From NCBI GenBank assembly GCA_947259985.1, contig CAMYOJ010000015.1, forward strand, positions 1 through 64,000: a stretch of DNA of 64,000 nt. The letters run 5' to 3'. Positions within the stretch are counted from its first letter, which is position 1. Every line of letters starts with the position of its first letter. The translations under genes were made by a program, and so were the position numbers. The stretch is from an uncultured Woeseiaceae bacterium. GTDB lineage: Bacteria > Pseudomonadota > Gammaproteobacteria > Steroidobacterales > Woeseiaceae. The notes below the pieces were generated by a model. It was given only the letters and a program-made list of their open reading frames with translations. It had not been told where the DNA came from and did no database searches. This document shows, piece by piece, positions 38,461-46,894 of the stretch.

Positions 38461-39744
38461 TTGATATCGACACGCCGTTTATGCCGGGCCACGATTGCCG
38501 TAATTTCGGTAATTGCGGCAATCACATTCGCAGGGTGCGATTCGGCAACCACCGAACTACGCCTCGTGAAGCCAACAGAGGACGTCGACCTTTCCATCAT
38601 CGAGGACGTTGCCGAACTGCTCGCAGATAGCGCCCGCGTCAACGTACAACTCTCCGAGGAGGCGTTGTCCGAAGTCGCCGCACTCGACGCCGTTGCGTCT
38701 GGCGAGGCCGATCTCGCGCTCGTGTCGAACTACCTGCCTTTTCGCGGCGACATCGCCACCGTCATGCCTCTGTACCCGACCGTACTTCACATCCTTCGAA
38801 GGGACGGTGGTGACGTTTTTGACGTTATAGCGGGTCGTCAAATGGCGATCTATGCGGGTCCCGAGGGCTCGGCGTCGCGCCTCGTCTTCCGGCGCGTTGC
38901 GGAGCGCATGCACCTGGGAAGCGACGATTACCGATTCATCGAATCGCTGGAAGATACGCCCGACATCGTGATCGTTTTCGCCCCAATCACGCCAGGCAGG
39001 ATCGACGAACTCCGTGAAATCAATGAGGAGATCCTGGAATTTCGCCTCGCCTCCATGGGCAGCGTGGACGATGTCGGCAAAGGTACGAGCATCGACGCGG
39101 CAGTCCTGCTTAATCCGCACATCGTCCCGTTCGTGATTCCCCTGGGCACCTACGGTGAAATGTCGCCAGAAGCAGCATTAACTGTTGCTGTCGACAAGAT
39201 CCTCGTTGCCCGCCACGATCTCGACAGCGCCGTTGTCTATGACCTGATCAACGAAGTGTTGCGGCTAAGGCCGGCCCTTGCGGCGCGCCGACAAGGCGTA
39301 TTTCAGAATCTGGAAGACGATTTCGATGTTAGTCGCTCGACGTTCGTCGTCCATCCGGGCACGCAATCCTATCTGCAACGGGACGCTCCAAGTGTCTACG
39401 AGCGTTATTCGGGCGTCGCGGAGGTCGTCGCCACTATCGTTCTCGGGTTAGTCAGCGCCATCTTCGGCGGAATGCGGCTTTACAAGATGCGCCGCAAGAA
39501 CCGGATCGACACCTTTTACGTGCGGACGATCGCGCTGCAGCGCGCCATCAGCGAGCAGACGAGCGACGACGACCGCCAGCGCATCGCCGCCGAGGTCCGC
39601 GATCTCCAGACCCGAGCGTTCGACATGCTCATCGACGAGAAACTGGCCGCCGACGAGAGTTTCCGAATCTTCATCACGTTATCGAACGACGTGCTACGCC
39701 AGCTCGGGAACCCGGAGGCTGCAAGCCCTATCGGCGACACCTGA
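38461..39744 (+). CDS. TAXI-family (TRAP-like) solute-binding protein with C-terminal membrane anchor
   Basis: 427 residues from a TTG at 38461 (AAGAGA site), which gives a compact lipoprotein signal with lipobox ITFAGC; the ATG at 38419 is an alternative. The N-terminal two-thirds resembles TAXI periplasmic binding proteins: a VAELLADSARVNVQL opening, ASGEADLALVSN, IYAGPEGSASRLVFRRVAE and the IPLGTYGEM region. A single transmembrane helix (VVATIVLGLVSAIFGGM) and a cytoplasmic basic coil follow, unlike ordinary soluble TAXI proteins. No TRAP permease gene is adjacent. A sensor or recruiter role is conceivable. Confidence 0.75.
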   Translation: MISTRRLCRATIAVISVIAAITFAGCDSATTELRLVKPTEDVDLSIIEDVAELLADSARVNVQLSEEALSEVAALDAVASGEADLALVSNYLPFRGDIATVMPLYPTVLHILRRDGGDVFDVIAGRQMAIYAGPEGSASRLVFRRVAERMHLGSDDYRFIESLEDTPDIVIVFAPITPGRIDELREINEEILEFRLASMGSVDDVGKGTSIDAAVLLNPHIVPFVIPLGTYGEMSPEAALTVAVDKILVARHDLDSAVVYDLINEVLRLRPALAARRQGVFQNLEDDFDVSRSTFVVHPGTQSYLQRDAPSVYERYSGVAEVVATIVLGLVSAIFGGMRLYKMRRKNRIDTFYVRTIALQRAISEQTSDDDRQRIAAEVRDLQTRAFDMLIDEKLAADESFRIFITLSNDVLRQLGNPEAASPIGDT

Positions 39745-39745
39745 C

Positions 39746-40327
39746 CTACGGCGGCGGGAAGCCACCAAGAATCGAATTGACGGCCATATTCACTGTCTCG
39801 ACGATCTGCTTGCGGTCCTTCTCCTGGATCGTCTTCGTCGCCACGGCGTGCCAGACCGGCCTGCGCTCTTTCACGTCGAATATGTCGACGGCGAGCATAC
39901 CCTTCGTGTACTGGCGGACCGTCGTCTCGGTTCCCCCATAGCCGTAGTAGGAACGGCCCCAGCCGCCGGGACGAGCGGCGTAGTAGCCGCCTGACATCGT
40001 GGGATACGAGTCGACCCTGATCTTCTCGCGCGAGCCGACCGTGAATGCCACAACGAAGTCCGCGGCCTGGGCATTCTGAACGAGACGAAATCCCTTCGCA
40101 CGCAGGCCGCTCTCCATGGCGTTCATGACATGCGTCTCGAGCATGGGATTTACGACGCCCACGTTTTCAGCGACAACCATCGGGTGCTCCGATATCCAGG
40201 CAAACGTACGGTAGTTCGAGAAATCATGACTCCTGTCATGATCATAGGTCGCTTCGAAAGTGGAGGCGCAGGCGGCCAGCACCATTGCCAGCGCAACCAG
40301 GAGTAGATGGTTCATACGATTTGCCAT
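39746..40327 (-). CDS. DUF4136 lipoprotein
   Basis: 193 residues; start at 40315 is an alternative. Lipobox VLAAC, then the DUF4136 opening YDHDRSHDFSNYRTFAWI, GLRAKGFRLVQNAQAADFVVAF, a Gly/Tyr/Arg patch (GGYYAARPGGWGRSYYGYGG) and the KGMLAVDIFDVKERRPVWHAVA block. Widespread family; outer-membrane-linked but without an assigned biochemical role. Its stop codon lies 1 nt past that of the convergent TAXI gene. Confidence 0.85.
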   Translation of the reverse strand: MANRMNHLLLVALAMVLAACASTFEATYDHDRSHDFSNYRTFAWISEHPMVVAENVGVVNPMLETHVMNAMESGLRAKGFRLVQNAQAADFVVAFTVGSREKIRVDSYPTMSGGYYAARPGGWGRSYYGYGGTETTVRQYTKGMLAVDIFDVKERRPVWHAVATKTIQEKDRKQIVETVNMAVNSILGGFPPP

Positions 40328-40431
40328 AAGTTTTTTCCTTTAATCGAAGCTTGACTGAAATTGGCCCTGATTAGTGTCGTCACAGGTTAGAATGCCACTA
40401 AACATCCGGACAAGGATCCTGTCAATCCCTT

Positions 40432-41070
40432 ATGCGTCATCTTCTACGCCATATTCTCACGTTATCGGTGCTCTGCCTTCCGCTCGCCGCGCCCGTGGTG
40501 GCACAGGAACGCCTGGACTACGAACTCACCCCCTTCGCCGCCTACCGTATGGGTGGGGATTTCGAGGATGACGATACCGGCGAGGAATTCGATCTGGACG
40601 ATTCGAGTGCATTCGGTCTTATATTGAATATCAGCGCGAAACCCCAGGGGCAATGGGAGATCCTGTACGCTCAGCAATCCACCGAGGTCGATACGGCAGG
40701 CACGTTCGTCGCCACTGAATCGATCGATCTCGACGTGCAATATTTTCAGCTCGGCGGTACCTACCTCTACGACGGCGACAGAGTAGTGCCATTCATCGCG
40801 TTGACCCTGGGCGTGACACATTTCGATCCCCAGTTCGCCGACCTTGACTCCGAGAACTACTTCTCGGCTTCGTTTGGCGGCGGAATAAAAATGAATATGA
40901 CAGAACGAATAGGGGTGCGGCTCGAGGGACGCGTCTACTCTACGTTTCTCGAAAGCGACAGCAGGATTTTTTGCAGCAGCAGCTTCGGCGCCGGGGAGTG
41001 CCTGATCCAGGCGAGCGGCACGACGTTTAATCAATGGGAAGCCCGCGCTGGCCTCGTATTCCTATTTTGA
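40432..41070 (+). CDS. Small outer-membrane beta-barrel protein
   Basis: 212 residues with a signal peptide (PVVAQE) and alternating hydrophobic strands; it ends in ARAGLVFLF with a C-terminal aromatic residue, the BamA-recognised signature. OmpW/OprF-like features such as YFQLGGTYLYDGDRVVPFIALTLGVTHF are visible. An 8-stranded barrel is likely. It is divergent from the DUF4136 gene across 104 nt. Confidence 0.75.
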   Translation: MRHLLRHILTLSVLCLPLAAPVVAQERLDYELTPFAAYRMGGDFEDDDTGEEFDLDDSSAFGLILNISAKPQGQWEILYAQQSTEVDTAGTFVATESIDLDVQYFQLGGTYLYDGDRVVPFIALTLGVTHFDPQFADLDSENYFSASFGGGIKMNMTERIGVRLEGRVYSTFLESDSRIFCSSSFGAGECLIQASGTTFNQWEARAGLVFLF

Positions 41071-41148
41071 AAGCTTACGGCACGGTCGATATTGGCACGA
41101 ACGATTTTGCGTCCGGTGCTACACTAATCGGCTTCGGAGGGACCGCAC

Positions 41149-41487
41149 ATGAGTGAAGAAAAGCACAAATACTGGGGCCGACAGATCGACGGAATTGCAC
41201 ACGAGCTATCCAGGCTTGCCATCGCCTGCGACATCGAACTGGGCAAACCCGGCCTCGTCGAACGAGTACTGAAAAACGACGAATCGGTCTGCGGACGAAA
41301 GAATGCGCAAGCGTTCCAAATGATCCGCAAGCACCTGATGGCCTTGTTCTCGGTCGAGGAAGGCGCCATCGATCGAATCGGAGCCTCTGAGACCAAGGAG
41401 ATCACCGATATGGTCCATGACGCGATCGTCAAGATCCGCTCGGCGGGCGGAGCCGGGCAAAGCCTGCCAAGGCGACAGGGAGAATGA
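41149..41487 (+). CDS. Hypothetical helical cytosolic protein
   Basis: 112 residues with a good site (CGGAGG) before the ATG. Mostly helical, two Cys (AIACDIELG and DESVCGRKNA), no signal. The family is unknown. It overlaps the next lipoprotein gene by 4 nt (ATGA), so both are translated from one mRNA, an odd pairing of a cytosolic and an exported product. Confidence 0.55.
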   Translation: MSEEKHKYWGRQIDGIAHELSRLAIACDIELGKPGLVERVLKNDESVCGRKNAQAFQMIRKHLMALFSVEEGAIDRIGASETKEITDMVHDAIVKIRSAGGAGQSLPRRQGE

Positions 41488-42125
41488 TGAGACAACGAGC
41501 CGTTACACGAGTCCTGGCCGGTGCATTTCTGGCGATACTGGCCGCCTGTTCGTCGACACCCCAGGTCAGCAGAGTGGAGACGCAGGACAAGCCCACGGGC
41601 GCACCGTACGACAGAGTCCTCGTCATCGCGCTGTTCGAGTCCTTCGACTCCAGACGCTACCTCGAGAAAGAAATCGTCAAGATACTTTCCGCTAGAGGCG
41701 TCAATGCGGTTGCGAGTACGTCACTCATGGACACGAGGACGCCTGCCACACGAGAGACCTTCCTGGCCATGGTCGAGGAACTCGACTCCGAGGCGGTCCT
41801 CGTGACGCAACTTGCAAGCCTCGAGACCACGGCGAAGATGAAGGACATGAATCCCGAGGTCACTTACAACGTCCGACCGACCTGGTACTTCAACGTCTGG
41901 AGTGTCGATCAAACCGAGTATGTGGAGCCGAAAGGCCTGCAACTCAAAGGCAAGCTCGTAATCGCATCGCAGCTCTACTCGGCGAAGACGAGAGAACCTG
42001 TCTGGGCGATCGAGGCAAAATCGAAGCTGAAGGTGAACTACGACCAATTCAGGGACTATTCGATATTCGTCAAGGAGGCCGAGGCGGTCACGCGGCGCCT
42101 GATCAGTGACGGCATGGTCCGATAA
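41484..42125 (+). CDS. Lipoprotein paralogous to that at 34452
   Basis: 213 residues. Lipobox ILAAC. It has APYDRVLVIALFESFDSRRYLEKE, SEAVLVTQLASLE, an aromatic strand TWYFNVWSVD, EPVWAIEAKSKLKV and a C-terminal DYSIFVKEAEAVTRRLISDGMVR-type end. It matches the 34452-35087 product in domain order and in the SDG-[IM]-[VI]-R tail. A third, truncated copy of its C-terminal region lies at 44543. It is immediately upstream of the GH3 gene (12 nt). Confidence 0.72.
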   Translation: MMRQRAVTRVLAGAFLAILAACSSTPQVSRVETQDKPTGAPYDRVLVIALFESFDSRRYLEKEIVKILSARGVNAVASTSLMDTRTPATRETFLAMVEELDSEAVLVTQLASLETTAKMKDMNPEVTYNVRPTWYFNVWSVDQTEYVEPKGLQLKGKLVIASQLYSAKTREPVWAIEAKSKLKVNYDQFRDYSIFVKEAEAVTRRLISDGMVR

Positions 42126-42137
42126 GGATCGGGGTAT

Positions 42138-44507
42138 ATGAAAAAAATGAGCGTTTGCCTGGCAGCCGCGCTGCTGCCCGTAGCAACCGCCGGCGCGGGG
42201 CATCCGGCCGGAGAGCAGGCCTGGTCGGATATGACTATTAGCCGCCTGCTATCCCGGATGAGCCTCGAAGAAAAAGTCATGCTGACTTCCGGCAGGGATG
42301 CGTGGAGTACGCAGCCGATCGATCGCCTGGGTATTCCCTACATCTGGATGGCCGACGGTCCCCATGGATTGAGAAGAGCACCGTCCACCGACACCTGGGG
42401 TTACGGAGACCAACTACCGGCCACCTGTTTTCCTACGGCTTCAGCTCTGTCCGCCACCTGGGACGTGGCGCTGTTGCGCGAGGTGGGAGAAGCACTTGGA
42501 GACGAGGCCAGTGCCTTGGGGGTCAACATGCTGCTCGGCCCCGGCGTCAACATCAAACGCTCCCCCCTTGGCGGCCGGAACTTCGAATACTTCTCCGAGG
42601 ATCCGTACCTGTCCGGCAAGTTGGGCGCCGCCTATATTGAAGGTGTTCAGGCCCAGGGTGTTGGAACGTCGCTAAAGCACTTTGTTGCCAACAATGTGGA
42701 GACGGAGCGGATGTGGGCCAATTCCGACGTCGATGAGCGGACGCTCAACGAGATCTATATGACGCCGTTTGAAATAGCTGTCCGTGAGGCGCAACCCTGG
42801 TCGGTCATGGCCTGCTATAACCGTGTACAGGGTGTGTACGGCACCCAGTCGCCGGAAATGCTGACGGTCAAGCTGAAGGAGGAATGGGGCTTCGAGGGAA
42901 TTGTCGTCTCGGACTGGGATGCAGTCATCGACAGGGTGGAAGGTATTCGGGCGGGCATGCACCTGGAGATGCCCGGCAAGCCTGGCCACCTGACCAACCA
43001 GATGCTTATCGATGCGGTGAAGAATGGCGAACTCGAAGAAGCGCAGCTGGACCGGGTGGTACACGACATTCTCCGGGTAGTGTTAAGAGCCAACGCCGTA
43101 GCTGATTCGTCTCGCGACCAGAATCTCAACGGACACCATTCGCTTGCGCGCAGGGTCGCCTCGGAGGCTATTACGCTATTGAAGAACGATGGCGCGGTAT
43201 TGCCACTAAGCGCGAACAGGTATCGCAAGATTGCCGTAATCGGCGAGTTCGCAATGAGCCCCCGCTACCAGGGCAATGGCAGCTCGGAGGTCTTACCTCC
43301 GCGGGTCGACAAGTTCATGGATATCATCGGGCAGGAGTATGGAGACGACTTCGAGATTGAATACGCACAGGGTTACAACCTCGCCGATGATGCTGACTTC
43401 ACACTGATAGACGCGGCTGCCCGCGTGGCGGCAGAGGCTGACGTCGCCGTGGTACTGGCCGGCTTGCCCCTGCATTATGAATCCGAAGGTATAGACCGCC
43501 ATCACATCAACCTGCCACCCTCGCACAATCGCCTGATCGAGGCGATAGCAGAGAGGCAGCCGAATACGGTGGTCGTGCTGACGAATGGCAGCGCCGTTGC
43601 AATGCCCTGGGTTGACGGTGTGCCGGCTATCGTCGAAGCCTGGCTGGGCGGCCAGGCGGGTGCCGGCGCCGTTGCGGACGTCGTCTTTGGCAAGGTGAAT
43701 CCCTCGGGCAAACTGGCCGAGACCTTCCCGGTACGCCTGGAAGACACTCCGGCCTTCCTGAATTTCCCGGCCGAAGATGGTGAAGTGCTCTATGGAGAGC
43801 GCGTCTTCGTAGGCTATCGTTACTTCGACAAGCGAAAGATCGCCCCGTTGTTTCCCTTTGGCCATGGCCTTTCCTACACCGACTTTTCCTACAGCGACCT
43901 GGGAGTTTCGTCGGAGCGCCTGTCGGATAAGGATTCACTGACGGTTGCCGTCACGGTGACCAATTCGGGTGACATCGCGGGCAAGGAAGTGGTGCAGCTG
44001 TACGTGAAGGATCTGGAAGCCAGCGTGCAGCGGCCAGAGAAGGAACTCAGGGGATTTCACAAGCTGGAGCTTGCGCCGGGTGAAAGCCGAGAAATTCGAT
44101 TTGTACTCTCCGATAGGGACTTCTCCTTTTACAGCACACGACACGGGCGCTGGATCGCCGAGAGCGGCGACTACGAGCTACTCGTTGGCGCATCGTCCCG
44201 TGATATTCGCGTGCAACACGGGGTGACGCTGCAATCTACCGAGAAACTGAACTACCGCTTCAGCGAATACAGCTTCTTCAGGGAGTTCTGGTCCAACCCG
44301 GACCTGAAGCCGCTGTTGATCGAGCTGATGCCAGAGTGGCTCGGAAGCCAGGCAGCGGATGGCCAGCCGCTCGAAGAGGCTGTGATCCAGGACTTCCTCC
44401 AGGACCAGCCCATGATCAAGTTCCCCTACTTCACGATGGGCGAGGTGAATGCGGAACAGGTCAGCGCGTTTATCGCGCGATGCAACGCTATGACTTACAC
44501 GCCCTAG
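42138..44507 (+). CDS. Glycoside hydrolase family 3 beta-glucosidase-like enzyme
   Basis: 789 residues with a signal peptide. The GH3 N-terminal barrel includes MADGPHGLR, the KHFVANN motif, and SDWDAV in which Asp259 is the likely nucleophile. The C-terminal sandwich supplies RYQGNGSSEV and ends with a fibronectin-III-like domain (VTNSGDIAGKEVVQLYVKD). Secreted or periplasmic, cleaving terminal beta-glucosyl or related units. It follows a lipoprotein gene by 12 nt and faces the arylsulfatase gene, as in polysaccharide-use loci, though no transporter is present. Confidence 0.93.
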   Translation: MKKMSVCLAAALLPVATAGAGHPAGEQAWSDMTISRLLSRMSLEEKVMLTSGRDAWSTQPIDRLGIPYIWMADGPHGLRRAPSTDTWGYGDQLPATCFPTASALSATWDVALLREVGEALGDEASALGVNMLLGPGVNIKRSPLGGRNFEYFSEDPYLSGKLGAAYIEGVQAQGVGTSLKHFVANNVETERMWANSDVDERTLNEIYMTPFEIAVREAQPWSVMACYNRVQGVYGTQSPEMLTVKLKEEWGFEGIVVSDWDAVIDRVEGIRAGMHLEMPGKPGHLTNQMLIDAVKNGELEEAQLDRVVHDILRVVLRANAVADSSRDQNLNGHHSLARRVASEAITLLKNDGAVLPLSANRYRKIAVIGEFAMSPRYQGNGSSEVLPPRVDKFMDIIGQEYGDDFEIEYAQGYNLADDADFTLIDAAARVAAEADVAVVLAGLPLHYESEGIDRHHINLPPSHNRLIEAIAERQPNTVVVLTNGSAVAMPWVDGVPAIVEAWLGGQAGAGAVADVVFGKVNPSGKLAETFPVRLEDTPAFLNFPAEDGEVLYGERVFVGYRYFDKRKIAPLFPFGHGLSYTDFSYSDLGVSSERLSDKDSLTVAVTVTNSGDIAGKEVVQLYVKDLEASVQRPEKELRGFHKLELAPGESREIRFVLSDRDFSFYSTRHGRWIAESGDYELLVGASSRDIRVQHGVTLQSTEKLNYRFSEYSFFREFWSNPDLKPLLIELMPEWLGSQAADGQPLEEAVIQDFLQDQPMIKFPYFTMGEVNAEQVSAFIARCNAMTYTP

Positions 44508-44525
44508 GGCGGGCGTTCACAAGAA

Positions 44526-44545
44526 GGGGACAGTGACCCTAATTC
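44526..44545 (+). repeat. REP-like repeat copy A (partial)
   Basis: GGGGACAGTGACCCTAATTC matches the left arm of the 18-bp palindrome at 46466-46506 with one base different. It has no inverted partner here and runs directly into the lipoprotein-gene relic, sharing its AATTC. Confidence 0.7.
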
Positions 44546-44620
44546 AACGACTACTCGATTCTCGTCAAGGAAGCCGGCCATCATCTGTCGGCTCGCGAAA
44601 GACGACACGATGCACTAAGA
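44543..44620 (+). pseudogene. Relic of the C-terminal part of a lipoprotein related to the 41484 gene
   Basis: In one frame 44543-44575 encodes FNDYSILVKEA; the intact gene at 41484 encodes FRDYSIFVKEA. Over 33 nt the two differ at 6 positions by my alignment (about 82% identity). The next residues (GHHLSARERRHDAL) keep the family's helix pattern. No start codon or upstream domain is present: the repeat copy A sits where the gene should continue. It is therefore a truncated third paralogue, left over after rearrangement. Confidence 0.6.
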
Positions 44621-44644
44621 ACAAGGCCCCATGAGGGGCCTTGT
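44621..44644. terminator. Strong hairpin between convergent genes
   Basis: ACAAGGCCCC and GGGGCCTTGT pair perfectly (10 bp, 4-nt loop) between the stops of GH3 (+) and the arylsulfatase (-). No U-tract follows on either strand, so it may act as a bidirectional but imperfect terminator. Confidence 0.5.
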
Positions 44645-44674
44645 CGATATAGCACCTCTGGTCAGCACCGCGTT

Positions 44675-46267
44675 CTAATTATGCGCCGGGGTACTGATCA
44701 TCTTGAGCGCGTCACCGACACTGAAGCTTGCCGGCAGCGCACGCGGCGGATATTCCTTGAACGACATGACGAACTTGCCGACGATGCCTTGAGCGGGCAC
44801 GAACAGGTACGCGCGGCGGAACATCCATTCATCATAGTTCCAGCTCGCATTGGGCTGAACTGCGAACTCATAAGGATCTTCCCGCAGGTTGGTAATACGC
44901 GGGGCGCGATGTGGCTTGAATTCGCAGTCCCAGACATCGAAGCCGTTGCAGGACTGGGTCATGAACGAGATCTTCCATTTGTCATAACGGAACGCAGCGT
45001 AATCGCCGTCATCGGTTATGTAGTGGAACTCTCTACGTGCACCCGGCCCCCTACCCGCCAGCAATTCCGTCTGGTCATAGCTGTCCAGGTGGACTTTGTA
45101 GGTCTTGCGCCCGGCCTTGTGACCCTTCAGCAGCTTTTCCTTGATACCGGGTTCGCCAGCCGCCGTGAGAAATGTCGGGAACCAATCGCTATGGTGAAAA
45201 ATATCGTTGATCACTGTGCCAGCCTTGACGGTACCCGGCCAACGCACCATGGCGGGAACTCGAACACCGGCCTCCCAGGTCGTCGCTTTCTCGCCCTGGA
45301 ACGGTGAAGTCGCCCCGTCAGGCCAGCTGAACTTCATGGCGCCGTTATCGGACGTGAAAACGACGATCGTGTTGTCATCCACGCCGAGATCCTCGAGCTC
45401 TTTCAACAAGGCTCCGACCGTATCGTCCAGCTCGGTCATGGCAGCCCCCATGAGCCCCTTCTCGGGAATCATGTCAGCATATTTCTTCCGCAGATGGGTG
45501 AAGGCATGCGTACGCGTGGTGTTGTGCCAGACGAAGAAGGGCTTGTCGTCCTTGACGGCTCGCCGCATGAAATCGATCGACTGAGCAAGGGTCTCGTCGT
45601 CATAGGTCTTCATGCGCTCGATGGTCATCTTGCCGCGATCCTCGATCCTCTGCTTGCCGACGACACCCCATCGTGGGTGTTCAGTCTTGTCGACCTTGTC
45701 TGTCGCCCAGGTATAGATCACGTTGCGCGGCCCGAATTTCGCGAAGAACTCGGGGTTCTTCGGGTAATCGACGTTCTCGGGCTCCTCTAACGCATTGAGA
45801 TGGTAAAGCACACCCGAGTACTCATCGAACCCGTGCACGGTGGGCAGATACTCATTGCGGTCGCCGAGATGGTTCTTGCCAAACTGTCCGGAGGTGTAAC
45901 CCAGGGGCTTCAGCAGCTCCGCGATCGTCGGGTCTTCAGAGCTGATACCCGACTTGGCCCCTGGCATGCCCACTTTAGTCAGACCGACGCGGAAGGGGCT
46001 CTGGCCCGTGATGAAGGTCGAGCGGCCTGCCGTGCAGCTCTGCTCGCCATAATAATCCGTGAACATTGCTCCTTCGTCGGCGATCCTGTCGATATTCGGC
46101 GTCTGGTAGCCCATCAGCCCATGGCTGTAGGCGCTGATGTTCGTTATGCCGACATCGTCGCCCATTATCACAAGAATATTGGGTCTATCCTGTGCGTGCG
46201 CTGCGCCGGCGGATAAACAGAGCGCGCCCAGCAGTAGCGTAAAGATAGATTTGATCAGGTATTTCAT
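44675..46267 (-). CDS. Secreted arylsulfatase (formylglycine-dependent)
   Basis: 530 residues from the ATG at 46265-46267, which has a GAGGAGGAG site. Signal peptide ending in AHAQ. Sulfatase domain: PNILVIMGDDVG metal-binding Asp pair, the maturation motif SCTAGRST (Cys78 to be converted to formylglycine by FGE), GKNHLGDRNEYLP and FTSDNGA. About the usual length. It could remove sulfate esters from algal-type glycans or act on phosphonate or small-molecule esters. No FGE/SumF gene is in the window. REP-like elements lie on both sides and the nearest neighbour upstream is tRNA-Ser. Confidence 0.93.
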   Translation of the reverse strand: MKYLIKSIFTLLLGALCLSAGAAHAQDRPNILVIMGDDVGITNISAYSHGLMGYQTPNIDRIADEGAMFTDYYGEQSCTAGRSTFITGQSPFRVGLTKVGMPGAKSGISSEDPTIAELLKPLGYTSGQFGKNHLGDRNEYLPTVHGFDEYSGVLYHLNALEEPENVDYPKNPEFFAKFGPRNVIYTWATDKVDKTEHPRWGVVGKQRIEDRGKMTIERMKTYDDETLAQSIDFMRRAVKDDKPFFVWHNTTRTHAFTHLRKKYADMIPEKGLMGAAMTELDDTVGALLKELEDLGVDDNTIVVFTSDNGAMKFSWPDGATSPFQGEKATTWEAGVRVPAMVRWPGTVKAGTVINDIFHHSDWFPTFLTAAGEPGIKEKLLKGHKAGRKTYKVHLDSYDQTELLAGRGPGARREFHYITDDGDYAAFRYDKWKISFMTQSCNGFDVWDCEFKPHRAPRITNLREDPYEFAVQPNASWNYDEWMFRRAYLFVPAQGIVGKFVMSFKEYPPRALPASFSVGDALKMISTPAHN

Positions 46268-46441
46268 GGATTTACTCCTCCTCGGCCGGCCCGTGAAACG
46301 CCTGCGCCTCAATATCGCCCAAAGTACTGCAGCCATTGAAAACGGCTACCGTACTCAGTGTATGGTCCCGGAGCAAGCCTTCAGGCTATTCCGTGCCACC
46401 GGACTGCCGGCATGTACCTATGGAACAGGGGGGGGAAACAA

Positions 46442-46506
46442 GGGGGACAGTGACCTTCTAATAGGGGGACAGTGACCTTAATTCAGCGAATTAAGGTCAC
46501 TGTCCC
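46442..46506. repeat. REP-like elements: one direct copy and one 18-bp perfect palindrome
   Basis: Bases 46442-46457 hold GGGGGACAGTGACCTT. Bases 46466-46483 (GGGACAGTGACCTTAATT) and 46489-46506 are perfect inverted copies around a 5-nt loop. Such GGGACAGTGACC palindromes are known as REP sequences mobilised by REP-associated tyrosine transposases (RAYT); no transposase gene is present here. Confidence 0.75.
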
Positions 46507-46517
46507 TTTCTTGTTAC

Positions 46518-46608
<91 letters not shown>

Positions 46609-46630
46609 GAATTTTATTGATCGTGTCTTT

Positions 46631-46894
46631 CTAGCTATCCGTCAGCACCGACGGCGGCAACTCGATGCAGCGCGAGCCCTCCGGACGCACCGGTGCATTT
46701 TCAGGCTTTGGTATCGGCATCTCGACAAATTCGTTGAGCGGATCCAGCCCCTCGGGAGGCTCCACCCGCTTCCCGGCCGTCACTTCCTGGTACCGCTGTG
46801 ACTCGTCACACTTGTAGCTGAGGTTTTTGTTCCCGAAACAGGCCGACAGGCCGCAAAGCATCGCTACGACGATAAGAAACCGCTTAATCATCAT
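46631..46894 (-). CDS. Short BamC-position lipoprotein
   Basis: 87 residues. Signal with lipobox GLSAC, then YKCDESQRYQEVTAGKRVEPPEGLDPL, NEFVEMPIPKP: a Tyr-x3-A/T-PxGLD-type pattern like the extended N-terminal part of BamC. E. coli BamC is about 340 residues with two folded domains; only the N-terminal lipoprotein segment is present here. The gene is where bamC lies in E. coli, just after dapA. The two overlap by 4 nt. It could be a reduced BamC that binds BamD, or an unrelated small lipoprotein. Confidence 0.65.
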   Translation of the reverse strand: MMIKRFLIVVAMLCGLSACFGNKNLSYKCDESQRYQEVTAGKRVEPPEGLDPLNEFVEMPIPKPENAPVRPEGSRCIELPPSVLTDS

